DNA of 64,000 nucleotides from Thermoguttaceae bacterium (GTDB lineage: Bacteria; Planctomycetota; Planctomycetia; Pirellulales; Thermoguttaceae), in the NCBI GenBank assembly GCA_017407125.1, contig JAFQXE010000003.1:1-64000 (forward strand), in the 5' to 3' direction. Positions 8,054 to 17,820 of the stretch are shown in pieces; the first letter of the stretch is position 1, and every line of letters begins with the position of its first letter. The notes beneath the pieces are model-generated. The model had not been told where the DNA came from. It was given only the letters and a program-made list of their open reading frames with translations, and ran no database searches. Position numbers and translations under genes: made by a program.

Positions 8054-8409
8054 GTAATACAGGCGAGCCGGTGCGCGTAACGTGCGGAAAAAACGTATTC
8101 GTCCTGATTGTTTCTATGTGTTCTTTGTGGTAAATATTCTTTTGCGGATGTCGTCCGCGATCCCAGCGGGTCTGAGGTGGCTGATCGTTGCAGTATCTTT
8201 TTTTCTCACCCTCCGTTGGAGGGCAAGATAAAAAGTGTATTTGACGATGTTTATTCTATCTTTTCTCTTTTCCGTGGGTTAAAACCCACGGCTATTAAAA
8301 GTCAACCGCTAACGCGGTTGTTGCGAGGCTTCGCCTCGCCGCCCGGGGGCTTACGCGCCCCGGCTCGCCTATCACCTTTCATTTTTTGCGTTCGCGTTGT
8401 TACCGCCGA
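8054..8409. repeat. Repeat-filled gap between the 575-aa gene and fusA
   Basis: It holds copy B2 of the three-hairpin repeat, a GCGAGGC-TTC-GCCTCGC hairpin near 8324-8340, a CCGGGGGC/GCGCCCCGG segment near 8343-8363, and an inverted fragment of the GGCGGTAA repeat (about 8372-8406) that begins right after the fusA stop codon. An open frame at 8108-8548 is an artefact of these repeats. Confidence 0.7.
8181..8321 (-). repeat. Three-hairpin dispersed repeat, copy B2 (inverted)
   Basis: It is inverted relative to B1. The first stem reads CAACCGC-TAAC-GCGGTTG, so the outer pair has changed from G-C to C-G while pairing is kept. The CCGTGGGTT/AACCCACGG and CCCTCC/GGAGGG stems are also conserved. 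Confidence 0.85.
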
Positions 8410-10524
8410 TTATTTCTTCGCCTTCATGTCTTCCCGACGCTTTTTGATAATCTCTTCTGCGATGCTCGTTGGGACTTCTTTATATTTAGAGAAGTTCATT
8501 GTGAACGTACCTTGTCCTTTGGTTGCGCCGCGCAGGTCGCTGGCGTAGCCGAACATGTTTGCCAGCGGGACTTCCGCTTCGATGCGGCACGTCTTGCCGT
8601 CGGATTCGTTGCTGTAGACGACGCCGCGGCGGGTAACAAGGTCGCCGACGATCGTTCCCTGTTCGCCGTCGGGAATTTCGACCGCGACGCGCATAATCGG
8701 TTCCAGAATCGCGGGTTTGGTTTTCGGGAACGTCTCGCGCATGCACGTTTGAGCGCACGTCTGGAACGCGCGGTCTGAAGAGTCAACTTCGTGATAAGAG
8801 CCGTCGTTGACGATAATCTTCAAGTTGACAACCGGGAACCCGGCAACGGGTCCTTTGTTGAGCGTCGACCGGAACCCTTTTTCAATCGACGGAATGTACT
8901 GTTTGGGAATCGTTCCGCCGACAATTTGTTCTTCAAAGAGAAACGACTCTTCCAACGCCAATTCTTCCGGCAAGACCTGCATTTCCCCGACGATGTGAGC
9001 GTACTGACCCGACCCGCCAGTCTGTTTTCTGTGCTTACAGTCGAATTTTGCCGTTTGCGTTGGCGCTTCCCGGTAATTGACCTGCGGCTTGGATACGACC
9101 ACTTCAACGTTAAACTCCCGGCGAATGCGTTCGACGTAAACGTCCAGATGGAGCTCGCCCATTCCGGACATAATCGTTTCCCCGGTTTCTTCGTTTGTGG
9201 AAACGACCAGCGTCGGGTCTTCCCGGCGGAATCTGGACAGCGCCTTGGCAAGACGGTCTGCGCCTTCTCGTTTTACCGGGGCAATGGCGACGCTGATAAC
9301 CGGTTCCGGGACGTACATGTTTTGTAACGTGACAAAATCTTTGTCGGTGCAGAACGTGTCCCCGGAAGCGCATTCAACGCCGACAACCGCGACGATGTCG
9401 CCCGGCCCGGCGGACTCGATTTCCTGGCGTTCGTTGGCGTGCATGCGGACAATGCGGCTGAACCGGCATTTCTGCCCCGTTCGCTGATTGAAATACGATT
9501 CTCCTTTGACGATTGTTCCCTGATAAACCCTCATAAACGTCAACGCGCCGAAGGGGTCTTCGACAATCTTGAACGCCATGGCAACCGTCGGCTTTTCCGG
9601 ATCAGGAGAGAGGTCGATTTCTCGGTGCGGCGGCTGAAATTCCAGGGCTTTTGGCTGACAATCCAACGGCGACGGCAAAAGTCGAACGACGGCGTCCAAA
9701 AGCGGCTGAACGCCCTTGTTTTTGAACGCGGTTCCCATAAAGACCGGCGTAAAATGATTGAACTGCAGCGCCTGTTTCATGACGTCGTAGATGAGTTCCG
9801 AATCAACGTCTTCTTCAGCGAGAAGTTTTTCCAACAAGGCGTCAGAGTACATTGACAGCGCTTCCAGCAAAGCGGCGCGCTCTTTTTTCGCCTTTTCCGC
9901 CAAATCAGCGGGGATTTCTTCATAGCGGAGCTTTTCGCCGTTGTCGCCGTCAAAATAAATGGCTTTCATGCCGATTAGATCGACAACGCCTTTGAACGAG
10001 CTCTCTTTTCCAATCGGGATTTCCACAGGCCAGGCGTCGCAGCCGAGTTTTTCTCGAAGCTGAGCGACGACGTTGTCCGGATTTGCCCCGGTTCTGTCCA
10101 TTTTATTGATAAACGCGATTCTCGGGACGTTGTACCGGCGCATTTGGCGGTCGATAGTCAGCGACTGCGCCTGAACTCCGCCAACGGCGCACAGAACCAG
10201 AATCGCCGAGTCCAAAACGCGCAGCGAACGTTCGACTTCAACCGTAAAATCGACGTGGCCGGGCGTGTCGATGAGGTTGATCGACGCCCCTTTCCAGTTT
10301 ACCGTCGTGGCGGCAGACGTAATCGTAATGCCGCGTTCCCGCTCCAAATCCATGTAATCCATTGTAGCGCCGGCATTTGGGTCGTCTCCCTTAACTTCGT
10401 GAGTTTTGTGGATTCGTCCGGCGTAGAAAAGGATTCGCTCCGACAGCGTCGTTTTGCCAGAATCAATGTGGGCGGCAATGCCGATATTGCGAATTCGGGA
10501 AATATTGTCTTGCGGAACGTTCAT
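8410..10524 (-). CDS. fusA: Elongation factor G
   Basis: EF-G is the GTPase that moves tRNA and mRNA through the ribosome. At 704 aa it is full length. The G-motifs are present: AHIDSGKT (18-25), RGIT, DTPGHVD and NKMD, and domains II-V follow. The serine in AHIDSGKT, with [19 protein letters not shown] just after, is typical of the mitochondrial EF-G1-like subfamily found in planctomycetes, spirochaetes and deltaproteobacteria, rather than the common AHIDAGKT type. rpsL, rpsG and tuf are not beside it. A consensus promoter lies 100 bp upstream. GGCGGTAA repeat DNA starts directly after the stop. Confidence 0.96.
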   Translation of the reverse strand: MNVPQDNISRIRNIGIAAHIDSGKTTLSERILFYAGRIHKTHEVKGDDPNAGATMDYMDLERERGITITSAATTVNWKGASINLIDTPGHVDFTVEVERSLRVLDSAILVLCAVGGVQAQSLTIDRQMRRYNVPRIAFINKMDRTGANPDNVVAQLREKLGCDAWPVEIPIGKESSFKGVVDLIGMKAIYFDGDNGEKLRYEEIPADLAEKAKKERAALLEALSMYSDALLEKLLAEEDVDSELIYDVMKQALQFNHFTPVFMGTAFKNKGVQPLLDAVVRLLPSPLDCQPKALEFQPPHREIDLSPDPEKPTVAMAFKIVEDPFGALTFMRVYQGTIVKGESYFNQRTGQKCRFSRIVRMHANERQEIESAGPGDIVAVVGVECASGDTFCTDKDFVTLQNMYVPEPVISVAIAPVKREGADRLAKALSRFRREDPTLVVSTNEETGETIMSGMGELHLDVYVERIRREFNVEVVVSKPQVNYREAPTQTAKFDCKHRKQTGGSGQYAHIVGEMQVLPEELALEESFLFEEQIVGGTIPKQYIPSIEKGFRSTLNKGPVAGFPVVNLKIIVNDGSYHEVDSSDRAFQTCAQTCMRETFPKTKPAILEPIMRVAVEIPDGEQGTIVGDLVTRRGVVYSNESDGKTCRIEAEVPLANMFGYASDLRGATKGQGTFTMNFSKYKEVPTSIAEEIIKKRREDMKAKK

Positions 10525-10623
10525 TTTAATACAGGGTTTAAGGCGGGTAAAATAAGGTTAGAAGGTAACTTCTAAATAATATAATTTAACAGTTCTGTTT
10601 TATCAAGATTATTTAGAGCGCGA

Positions 10624-10651
10624 ATTATATAATAAAATCCCTTTTTGTCAA
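10624..10651 (-). promoter_or_regulatory. Consensus sigma70-type promoter for fusA
   Basis: On the minus strand, TTGACA (10646-10651) and TATAAT (10624-10629) are 16 bp apart. The predicted leader is about 90 nt. This is one of the strongest promoters in the window, as expected for EF-G. Confidence 0.8.
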
Positions 10652-10757
10652 GGACTTTTAGGTATTTTTTTCTGATAGGGATAAGATAATTCTATAATAA
10701 TAAAAAAAGCTGTTAGAATTTGGGTTCTAACAGCCAAGGCAGAGAAAATTGTTTTTT

Positions 10758-11144
10758 TTAACGTTGCTGGTAGTGAGCGCGATAGGCGCTCTGGAAAGAC
10801 TGCTGATTTGTTCTGTAAACCGGTCTGTTGTAAGTCGTTGTTGGGATCGGAGCCGGAGTGGCTGACGGAGCCGGATGAGCCGAAGGGGTAAAGGAATCGT
10901 TTGTTGGCGCGGTTGCTGGAACTGTGGCAGGGGCTGCGGCAGGAACAGCGTTGGCGGGAGCGTATTCGACGGCTCCCGGATTTGTCGCAGCTCCATTTAA
11001 TACGGAACCGGAACGATAATTCGGCGTGCAGTTATAGGGGTTGGCGTAAACCGGACCACAGTTATCGTACGGCGTGCAGCCCAATCGGCAGCCAACGTTC
11101 AATCCCAAAACGATGAGTACGGCTGTTAAAATAAGTTTTTTCAT
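10758..11144 (-). CDS. Small proline/alanine/threonine-rich lipoprotein
   Basis: This 128-aa protein has a lipoprotein signal (MKKLILTAVLIVLGLNVGC; Cys19 would be lipidated). A Cys- and Tyr-rich stretch follows (CRLGCTPYDNCGPVYANPYNC). A long low-complexity Ala/Pro/Thr region runs from about 55 to 105, and a basic, Tyr/Gln-rich end closes it. No known domain is visible. AGAGGAT lies upstream of the ATG. Similar Cys/Pro-rich lipoproteins are common in planctomycetes and may be anchored in the cell envelope; the function is unknown. Confidence 0.75.
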   Translation of the reverse strand: MKKLILTAVLIVLGLNVGCRLGCTPYDNCGPVYANPYNCTPNYRSGSVLNGAATNPGAVEYAPANAVPAAAPATVPATAPTNDSFTPSAHPAPSATPAPIPTTTYNRPVYRTNQQSFQSAYRAHYQQR

Positions 11145-11554
11145 GATTTAATCCTCTGAATGGTTCGGAATTAATTAATACGTAATACGTAATCCGTAAT
11201 GCGTAATTATCGAGGTTCGACAGCGTAAATACGAATTACAAATTACGCATTATATATTGTTGTTATCGTCCGTATTATCTGAAAAATTGATAAAAACCGT
11301 CTTTTCGATAAAATTTTTAAAAAATTCTTAAAAAATCCTGGAATTATCTAAAGTCCGAAAGAAAAAAAGATTTTTTTGCCACGAATTTGGTAATTTCGTG
11401 AAAGTTTAACGATTGTAGGGACGATAACGATTGTAACGACAAATCCAGTTGTGGATTTCGCGGCGTTGAAACCAACATAAAAAACGAGTTTCTTCCCGCC
11501 AAGTTCCCCGGAAAAAGAGTTACATGTTTCCTTAATAGAAAAAGGGATAAAAAA
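11145..11554. repeat. 410-bp gap with heptamer repeat, ACGTAAT type
   Basis: At 11179-11210, TACGTAA, TACGTAA, TCCGTAA and TGCGTAA follow each other at 7-bp spacing. An inverted arm (ACGAATTACAAATTACGCATTA) lies at 11231-11252. The rest is A+T-rich, with ACGATTGTAGGG/ACGATAACGATTGTAACG echoes near 11409-11437. I see no gene in it. Confidence 0.7.
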
Positions 11555-13807
11555 ATGACACGACAATCAAGATTCATCATCGCGCTTATTGGAATGGCTG
11601 GGCTGGTCATTTCCTTAGGCTGCACCCCCCAGCATCCGTTTTATCTGGGAACGGAAAAACCGGTTCCAGACACGACCGTTGCTGTCTCGACCAAAATTGA
11701 GTATCCTGACACGGAGGTTGAATCGTTAAACGAAGTCAACCTGGCTCAGTCGCCGTACTCGCTGACCAATTCCAACCCCAAAGAAATTTGGGACCTGACC
11801 CTGGAAGAAGCGATTCGTTACGCTTTGGAAAACAGCAAGGTCATGCGTAACCTTGGCGGCGTCTCCTTCGGATCGACCGGTTCGATGGGCGTTCCGTCCG
11901 CGCTGACCTCAAGCCCGGCTTCCGCCATGACGGTTTGGAATCCGGCAATTATGGAAACCGACCCCCGCTACGGCGTTGAAGGCGTTTTGGCTGACTTCGA
12001 TGCGAGCTGGAACACCAACACCTACTGGGGCAAAAGCTACACACAAAACACTCGTTACAGTACAACCCAGAACGACGTTGTCAAAGGCGACTCTGGAACG
12101 TTCCAGACGTACATTCAGAAGACCTGCGCCACAGGCGGCACGTTTACCGTTGGTCATAACGTAACCTACACTGCCACCAACGAGCAGAACACCTACGGTT
12201 ACCGTTATCCGTCCTGGTGGACTTCCTCAATCTCTTTGGAATTTACCCAGCCGTGGCTGCAAGGCGGAGGCGTTCAGTTCAACCGCATTGCCGGTACGCA
12301 CGCTTCTCCTGGATATTACAACGGCGTTATGATCGCCCGAATCAAGACGGACACCGCTCTTTGCGACTTTGAAACAAGCGTTGAAGGCATGGTTTACGAC
12401 GTCGAACGCGCTTACTGGGAACTGTACTACGCTTATCGTTTGCTTGACACGGTTCTGGCTGGACGCAACAGCGCCTTGCAGACATGGCGTCAAGTTTATG
12501 CGAAGTACATCATCGGTCACACGGGCGGCTCGGCTCAGGAAGAAGCTCAGTCTCGTCAGCAGTACTTCCAGTTCAGAGCGTCTGTTGAACGCGCCTTGAG
12601 CAACCTGTACGGAACAGAAAACAAACTGCGTTACATCATGGGCTTGACGACCACCGACGGCCGACTCATTCGCCCTGCTACCGAACCGACCACCGCGCGC
12701 ATTGTCGCCGACTGGGATTCCTGGCACTGCGAAGCTCTGGTTCGCTCAATCGCTCTGCGTAAACAGAAGTGGGTTGTCAAACAGAGACAATTGGAACTCA
12801 TCGCGTCCAAGAACTTCCTGCTCCCGACGTTCAACACCTACGGTTCATATCAGTGGGACGGCTACGGCAACAAACTGCTCGATTCCGACAACGGAACCTC
12901 GAACGCCTACGGCAGCCTGACTCACGATGGACGCGGCGAATGGCAATTAGGCGCTTACCTGTCCGTCCCGCTCGGATTCCGATCTGGCCGCACCGCCGTC
13001 CGCAACGCTGAACTCAACCTGCTGCGCGACAAAGCGATTCTCCAGGAACAGGAACTCGAATTGACTCACCAGCTGGCTCAGTCCGTCCGCGACCTGCAAG
13101 ACTACTACGTCCTGGCTCAAACGAACTACAACCGCCGCGCTGCCGCCCAGAGAGAAGTTGACGCCACCACCGCCGCTTACGAACAGGGAACCGCCACGTT
13201 GAACCTGGTTCTCGACGCCCAGAGACGTATGGCTGAAGCTGAAAGCGATTACTTCCGCTCTGTTACGGACTACAACGAAGCGATTATCACGATTCAGAAA
13301 TACAAGTCCTCTCTGCTGGAATACAACGGAATCACGCTGGCTGAAGGCCCGTGGGCTCAGAAGGCTTACTTCGACGCTCAGAAACGAGCTGACATGCGCC
13401 GCCGCGGCAAGTACATCAACTACGGTTACACTCGACCTCGCGTTATCAGCCGCGGTCCATACAACCAGCAGCTCGGACGCGACATCAACCCGGCTGGCAT
13501 GAGCGCCACAGTCGCCCCGGAAGCCCCGGTTTCCCCGTCCGCCCCGCGTTCCGCTCAGAACGCTCCTGTCCCGACTGGAAATGCCAACTCCATTCTCTCG
13601 CAGAACGGTGATATGGGTGAAATGGAAGTCATTCCGACCCCCGCTCCGGTAGAAGTTCACGAAGTTCAGAAAGCTGTCTTCGCCGCCAACACGCCGATTT
13701 CAATCGAATCGACCCCGGCGATTCAGCAAGTATCCTACGAAACCACCATGGATGTCAAGGCTTCCACAGCCCCGGATTCCAAACGCTGGCTTAACCCCCA
13801 ACGTTAG
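11555..13807 (+). CDS. TolC family outer membrane efflux lipoprotein
   Basis: The 750-aa protein has a lipoprotein signal (residues 1-23, VISLGC) and two outer-membrane-efflux (OEP) repeats. The first begins at WDLTLEEAIRYALENS (about 85-100), the classic OEP entry; the second is the coiled-coil part around 480-600 (LELTHQLAQSVRDLQDYY). TolC-like proteins form trimeric channels for type I, MacAB or RND exporters. The C-terminal ~120 residues are Pro/Ala/Val-rich and not part of the channel. A MacB-like permease (16498) and an ABC ATPase plus adaptor (33828-36492) elsewhere could be partners; this is inference. A terminator follows. Confidence 0.88.
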   Translation: MTRQSRFIIALIGMAGLVISLGCTPQHPFYLGTEKPVPDTTVAVSTKIEYPDTEVESLNEVNLAQSPYSLTNSNPKEIWDLTLEEAIRYALENSKVMRNLGGVSFGSTGSMGVPSALTSSPASAMTVWNPAIMETDPRYGVEGVLADFDASWNTNTYWGKSYTQNTRYSTTQNDVVKGDSGTFQTYIQKTCATGGTFTVGHNVTYTATNEQNTYGYRYPSWWTSSISLEFTQPWLQGGGVQFNRIAGTHASPGYYNGVMIARIKTDTALCDFETSVEGMVYDVERAYWELYYAYRLLDTVLAGRNSALQTWRQVYAKYIIGHTGGSAQEEAQSRQQYFQFRASVERALSNLYGTENKLRYIMGLTTTDGRLIRPATEPTTARIVADWDSWHCEALVRSIALRKQKWVVKQRQLELIASKNFLLPTFNTYGSYQWDGYGNKLLDSDNGTSNAYGSLTHDGRGEWQLGAYLSVPLGFRSGRTAVRNAELNLLRDKAILQEQELELTHQLAQSVRDLQDYYVLAQTNYNRRAAAQREVDATTAAYEQGTATLNLVLDAQRRMAEAESDYFRSVTDYNEAIITIQKYKSSLLEYNGITLAEGPWAQKAYFDAQKRADMRRRGKYINYGYTRPRVISRGPYNQQLGRDINPAGMSATVAPEAPVSPSAPRSAQNAPVPTGNANSILSQNGDMGEMEVIPTPAPVEVHEVQKAVFAANTPISIESTPAIQQVSYETTMDVKASTAPDSKRWLNPQR

Positions 13808-13846
13808 TCTTGACCCCATTAGTTGGATGAAGTGATTGATTGTCGG

Positions 13847-13885
13847 CGGAGAAGACGTGAGAAATTGCGTCTTCTCCGTTTTTTT
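13847..13885 (+). terminator. Terminator after the TolC-like gene
   Basis: CGGAGAAGACG (13847-13857) pairs perfectly with CGTCTTCTCCG (13868-13878), followed by a T-tract. Confidence 0.9.
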
Positions 13886-13910
13886 ATGTGTACTGAGAAC
13901 GCGATGTTAC

Positions 13911-13963
13911 AAAAAATCGGCGCCAGATAAAAGCTTTATCACGCGTTTATCTGACGCCGATTT
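13911..13963 (-). terminator. Terminator for argJ (minus strand)
   Basis: AAATCGGCGCCAGATAAA (13915-13932) pairs with the segment ending at 13963 over about 18 bp with one mismatch. On the minus strand the stem is followed by a run of T. Confidence 0.75.
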
Positions 13964-13998
13964 CAATTACTAATTGCTAATTGACAATTGCTAATTTA
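13964..13998. repeat. Heptamer repeat, AATTGCT type, touching the argJ stop
   Basis: CAATTAC, TAATTGC, TAATTGA, CAATTGC and TAATTTA lie in perfect 7-bp register. On the argJ strand the array starts at the stop codon. It sits between the stop and the terminator. Confidence 0.85.
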
Positions 13999-15198
13999 CG
14001 TAGTATAGTCTGCGTTGATGTGGATGTATTCTTCCGACAGGTCGGTTGTCCAGAATCGGATGGATTCAGACCCTTCTTTGAACGTCAAGAGAATCTCGAC
14101 TTCCCGATTGTCCGCCATGGATTTGGAAACCTCTTTGGCGTCGAACGGGGCAGGGGCGCCGTTTTCAAACAGCTTGAATCCGTTGACCCACAGATTGACG
14201 TTGTCCGGATTAAACGGAACGCCAGCGTATCCAGCAGCAGAAACGATTCGTCCCCAGTTGGGGTCGGCTCCGTGAATGGCGGTTTTGACTAGCGGGCTTT
14301 CCGCAATCTGCTTGGCGATTTTTCGAGCGTCGTCTCGAGTCTTGAGCCCTTCTACGTTGAGCGTAACCAGGTGGAATGCGCCTTCGCCGTCGTTGGGAAT
14401 TTCTCGCGACAGCGTTTCGCAGACGTCGTAAAGCCCCTGTTTGAAGATTTCAAACTGCTCGTTGTTGCCGATAATGACGTCTGACATGCCGTTAGCGAGG
14501 AAAACCAGCGTGTCGTTTGTGCTCATGTGTCCGTCAACGCTGATGCAGTTGAAAGTGCGATCCGCAACGTCTTTCAAAGCTGTCTGCGCCATTGTAGCGG
14601 GAATGGCAAGGTCGGAAATGACTGTAATGAGCATCGTCGCCATGTTCGGCCCGATCATGCCAGCGCCTTTCGCCATGCCCCAGATTGTCGCCTTCTTCCC
14701 GTTGATTTCCACGGTAGCGGAAGCGACTTTCTCATGCGTGTCGGTCGTCAGAATCGCGGTAACGGCGTTGTGAATGCACTCCTGGCTGGTTCCGAGTTCC
14801 TTGACGATGTTGGTAATTCCCGCTTTGAGCGTGTCCATGGGCAGGAAATGACCAATAACGCCGGTCGACATAACAATTGCCTGACCTCGTTTGAATCCCT
14901 TTTGCGGCGGGACGGCGTCCAGAACGGCGTCTGCCATGGCGCGAGCGTCTTCCAACCCGCGTTCGCCCGTACAGGCGTTGGCGATTCCCGCGTTGATTAA
15001 AACCATGCGGACGTCTTCTGCTGGGGTAACAGAGCGGTCAAACGTAACCGGCGCCGCGCAGACGAGATTTTGCGTATACACGCCCGCCGCCGTTGCTGGA
15101 TGGTCGGATACAATTAAACTCAAATCGAGCTTGTGACTCGGTTTCAAACCGCAGGCGATGCCTGCAACTCGATAGCCTTTAGGAAGAGTAGGATGCAT
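13996..15198 (-). CDS. argJ: Bifunctional glutamate N-acetyltransferase / amino-acid N-acetyltransferase
   Basis: ArgJ moves the acetyl group from N-acetylornithine to glutamate in arginine synthesis; bifunctional forms also use acetyl-CoA. The pro-enzyme cleaves itself before a threonine, seen here as Thr188 in PNMATML. Length is 400 aa from ATG 15198. A longer frame starts at TTG 15249, but its first 17 codons lie in the GGCGGTAA repeat and are not family sequence. No clear Shine-Dalgarno is seen. It ends beside galT (103 bp gap) with no other arg genes near. The reading continues to IHINADYTT, the usual ArgJ C-terminus. Confidence 0.95.
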   Translation of the reverse strand: MHPTLPKGYRVAGIACGLKPSHKLDLSLIVSDHPATAAGVYTQNLVCAAPVTFDRSVTPAEDVRMVLINAGIANACTGERGLEDARAMADAVLDAVPPQKGFKRGQAIVMSTGVIGHFLPMDTLKAGITNIVKELGTSQECIHNAVTAILTTDTHEKVASATVEINGKKATIWGMAKGAGMIGPNMATMLITVISDLAIPATMAQTALKDVADRTFNCISVDGHMSTNDTLVFLANGMSDVIIGNNEQFEIFKQGLYDVCETLSREIPNDGEGAFHLVTLNVEGLKTRDDARKIAKQIAESPLVKTAIHGADPNWGRIVSAAGYAGVPFNPDNVNLWVNGFKLFENGAPAPFDAKEVSKSMADNREVEILLTFKEGSESIRFWTTDLSEEYIHINADYTT

Positions 15199-15220
15199 AG
15201 TTAATGTTGGAATAGTAATT

Positions 15221-15288
15221 GAATGAAAGGCGGTAATGGAGTGAGCCAACGGCGAACGGAATTACGCATTCGCCGTCAGGCGAACTAT
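15221..15288 (+). repeat. GGCGGTAA dispersed repeat between argJ and galT
   Basis: ATGAAAGGCGGTAATGGAG is followed by CGGAATTACGC and the hairpin TTCGCCGTCAGGCGAA. It is closely similar to 17844-17912 and 51209-51272 and lies upstream of argJ and downstream of galT. Confidence 0.85.
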
Positions 15289-15298
15289 TGCAGGGTCA

Positions 15299-16354
15299 TT
15301 AAAGCAAAGCTCGCAGCTTCGCGGCGGCTTGTTCCGGGGTGATGTCGCGCTGGGGTTCTCCGAGCATTTCGTAACCGACCATGAACTTTTTAACCTTCGC
15401 GGAACGAAGCAGCGGCGGATAGAAATGCGCGTGTAGCTGCCAGGCGTCGCTGTCGCCCATGGAACCGTTAGCGTCAACGCCGGGCGCGCCGTGCCAGCCC
15501 ATCGAGTACGGGAAGATGCAGTCGAACATTCTGTCGTACGCGCTGAGGAACCGTTTGAGGATTTCCGCCAGCGACGCTTTCATTTCTTCCGGCAGAACGT
15601 CCATGGAGGGAACGTGAACTTTCGGCAGCAGCAGCGTTTCGTAGGGCCACAGCGCCCAGAACGGAACGAGAACCGCCCAATGTTCGTTTTCGCAGAAGAG
15701 GCGTTCTTTCTGCTCGAGTTCCCGCTGAAGATAGTCCATCAGCAGCGGTCGCCCGTTTTTCTGGAAGTATTCTTTCTGTCTGGCGTCTTCTTTGCCCGGC
15801 TCGTTGGGAAGCGTGTCGGACGCCCAAATCTGCCCGTGCGGGTGCGGGTTTGAACAGCCCATAATGTCGCCCTTGTTTTCAAAGAGCTGAACCCAGCGGT
15901 ATTTGGCGCGGAGCTCTTTCGTTTGCGCCTGCCACAGATTGATAACCTGAGCGATGTCTGGCAGTTCCATCTGAGGAATGGTCAGGTTGTGTTTCGGCGA
16001 GAAACAAATCACCCGGCACGTTCCTCTAACCGCCTGAACCTGGAACAACGGGTCGTTTTCAATTGTAACAGATTCCGGAACCGGATCCGGCAGCAACGCC
16101 GCGTAGTCGTTGGTAAAGACAAACGTATGTTCGTATTTCGGGTTTGACAGCTGATTCCCGTCAGCGTCTACGCCAGCCCGCGTATTGGTTGGGCACAAAT
16201 AGCATTTGGGATCGTATTCCGGACGCGTATCGGGCGCCGGCGTTTCGTTCTTCCCCTGCCAGGGACGCAGAGCGCGGTGCGGAGAAACTAACAGCCAGTC
16301 GCCTGTCAAGGCGTTGTATCGACGATGCGGGTGAGTAAGGAAATATTCTTGCAT
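15299..16354 (-). CDS. galT: Galactose-1-phosphate uridylyltransferase
   Basis: GalT swaps UMP between UDP-glucose and galactose-1-phosphate in the Leloir pathway. The active-site motif is HPHGQ at residues 171-175 (His173 is the likely nucleophile). Cys51/Cys54 (CYLC) match the zinc site. Length is 351 aa. The start is ATG 16354, giving the usual [14 protein letters not shown]; the longer frame from 16399 only translates a heptamer repeat (CCCTATT type) that sits 6 bp before the ATG. No Shine-Dalgarno is visible. galK and galE are absent from the window. Confidence 0.94.
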   Translation of the reverse strand: MQEYFLTHPHRRYNALTGDWLLVSPHRALRPWQGKNETPAPDTRPEYDPKCYLCPTNTRAGVDADGNQLSNPKYEHTFVFTNDYAALLPDPVPESVTIENDPLFQVQAVRGTCRVICFSPKHNLTIPQMELPDIAQVINLWQAQTKELRAKYRWVQLFENKGDIMGCSNPHPHGQIWASDTLPNEPGKEDARQKEYFQKNGRPLLMDYLQRELEQKERLFCENEHWAVLVPFWALWPYETLLLPKVHVPSMDVLPEEMKASLAEILKRFLSAYDRMFDCIFPYSMGWHGAPGVDANGSMGDSDAWQLHAHFYPPLLRSAKVKKFMVGYEMLGEPQRDITPEQAAAKLRALL

Positions 16355-16360
16355 TTTTTT

Positions 16361-16390
16361 AGGGAATGGGGAATAGGGAATAGGGAGTAG
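16361..16390. repeat. Heptamer repeat, CCCTANT type, just before galT
   Basis: Plus strand: AGGGAAT, GGGGAAT, AGGGAAT, AGGGAGT in 7-bp register. The coding strand shows the pyrimidine-rich side, ending 6 bp before the ATG. Confidence 0.85.
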
Positions 16391-16497
16391 TTTAATCAAA
16401 ACTTCACATATAAACTTACTTCCTAATAATGTTACGCTGTACGCTAATAATATTCTGACAAATCTTCACGGATTGTCAAGGACGGGCGCCCTGCCGA

Positions 16498-17820
16498 TTA
16501 TTCGTGTCGCAGGGCTTCGATCGGGTCCATCATAGCGGCGCGTCTGGCGGGATACAGCCCGAAAATAACACCAATTCCAACAGCAATAATAAATGCGACA
16601 GGAATGCTCCATGGTACGATAATCGGGGACATATTAACAACCTCGGGCGGCAGCGATGCCATGACCGTTGGGAACGACGTTTTCATGAGGTACTTTCCGA
16701 ATTCGATAATCGGTCCGCACGTAAACCCAACCAGAATTCCAACGATGCCGCCGACTGACGACAGCGCAACCGTCTCGACCAGAAACTGCCGGGTGATGTC
16801 GCTTCGCTTGGCGCCCAGCGCCCGGCGAATTCCGATCTCTCGCGTTCGTTCTGTAACGGTTGCCAGCATGATGTTCATAATCCCGATTCCGCCGACGACC
16901 AGCGAAATTGCTGCGATCATGCCCATAAAGAGAATGAACATCAATCGCGTCGTTCGCGCCTGTTCCAGCAGTTCCAACGGAACGGTAATAGCATAGTCGC
17001 CGTCTGGACGTCGGGCGGAAAGAATCGTTTCAACCGCCTTGGCTGTCGCCTCGACTTCGTTTACCGAACCAACCTGAAGCGTAATCTGGCTCAACTCAAT
17101 TTCCGTTCTTTCCTGCGACGACCCTTGCGGAATGATGGTTAAGTCGCCCATGCGCTCCCAGAGGGTTTTAATGGGGATGTAAATATCAGAATTGAATTCC
17201 TGGGCGTCTAACGACCCGCCGATGGCGGCTGTCGCCTGGCGAGGTTCCAAAACGCCGACAACCTGATAAAACGACTCTTCCACCTTGACGTTTTTCCCAA
17301 TAGGATTGGCAAACCGAAACAGACGTTCCGCCGTCTCATTTGCCAAAACGCAGTAGTTCTTTTTCGTTTCGCATTCGGTCGTGGTCAGAAAATGCCCTCG
17401 CGCCAGTTTGAGCTTGTTGATTTCTGCGTATTCCGGCGTACATCCAACCAGTCGCCCTTCCATTTCCTGATTGCCAGCCGTGAACTTGCGTCGCATTTCA
17501 CGGATCGGGACGCTTTCGACAATCGACGGGATAGACTGCGCCAGGACCTCGTAGTCCGCTCGCTGAATCCCGTATGTAAGAATATGGCTCTGGTTCTTTT
17601 CGGAGTCCGCCGACGGCTTGACCGTACGAACAATGATGTTCGTTGCGCCGAGGTTTTCAATCTGTTCCTGCGCTTTTTGGCTGATGCCTTCGCCGATAGC
17701 GAGAAGCCAAATTACGCTCGAAACGCCGATAAAAATACCCAGTACAGTCAACAGCGACCGAAGCGGGTGCAGCAACAGGCTTTTAACGCCCAGCTGCCAT
17801 GTGCGAAACCAAATGTACAT
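16498..17820 (-). CDS. ABC transporter permease, MacB/FtsX type
   Basis: The 440-aa protein has the MacB topology. A first TM helix (about 18-40, LLTVLGIFIGVSSVIWLLAI) is followed by a MacB periplasmic domain (about 45-270). Three C-terminal TM helices (about 290-320, 345-370 and 405-425) form the FtsX fold, with the signature ERTREIGIRRALGAKRSDI at about 330. Such permeases work with a LolD/MacB ATPase and a membrane fusion protein, moving lipoproteins, antibiotics or peptides. Neither partner is adjacent, but both occur as a pair at 33828-36492 without a permease. It ends with the family's usual MMDPIEALRHE. Confidence 0.9.
   Translation of the reverse strand: MYIWFRTWQLGVKSLLLHPLRSLLTVLGIFIGVSSVIWLLAIGEGISQKAQEQIENLGATNIIVRTVKPSADSEKNQSHILTYGIQRADYEVLAQSIPSIVESVPIREMRRKFTAGNQEMEGRLVGCTPEYAEINKLKLARGHFLTTTECETKKNYCVLANETAERLFRFANPIGKNVKVEESFYQVVGVLEPRQATAAIGGSLDAQEFNSDIYIPIKTLWERMGDLTIIPQGSSQERTEIELSQITLQVGSVNEVEATAKAVETILSARRPDGDYAITVPLELLEQARTTRLMFILFMGMIAAISLVVGGIGIMNIMLATVTERTREIGIRRALGAKRSDITRQFLVETVALSSVGGIVGILVGFTCGPIIEFGKYLMKTSFPTVMASLPPEVVNMSPIIVPWSIPVAFIIAVGIGVIFGLYPARRAAMMDPIEALRHE

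Noticed and set aside
8108..8548. 146-codon open frame on the plus strand
   Set aside because: It runs through the B2 repeat and into the antisense of fusA; no ribosome site and no family likeness.
15199..15249. N-terminal extension of argJ from TTG 15249
   Set aside because: These codons lie in the GGCGGTAA repeat and do not match ArgJ sequence.
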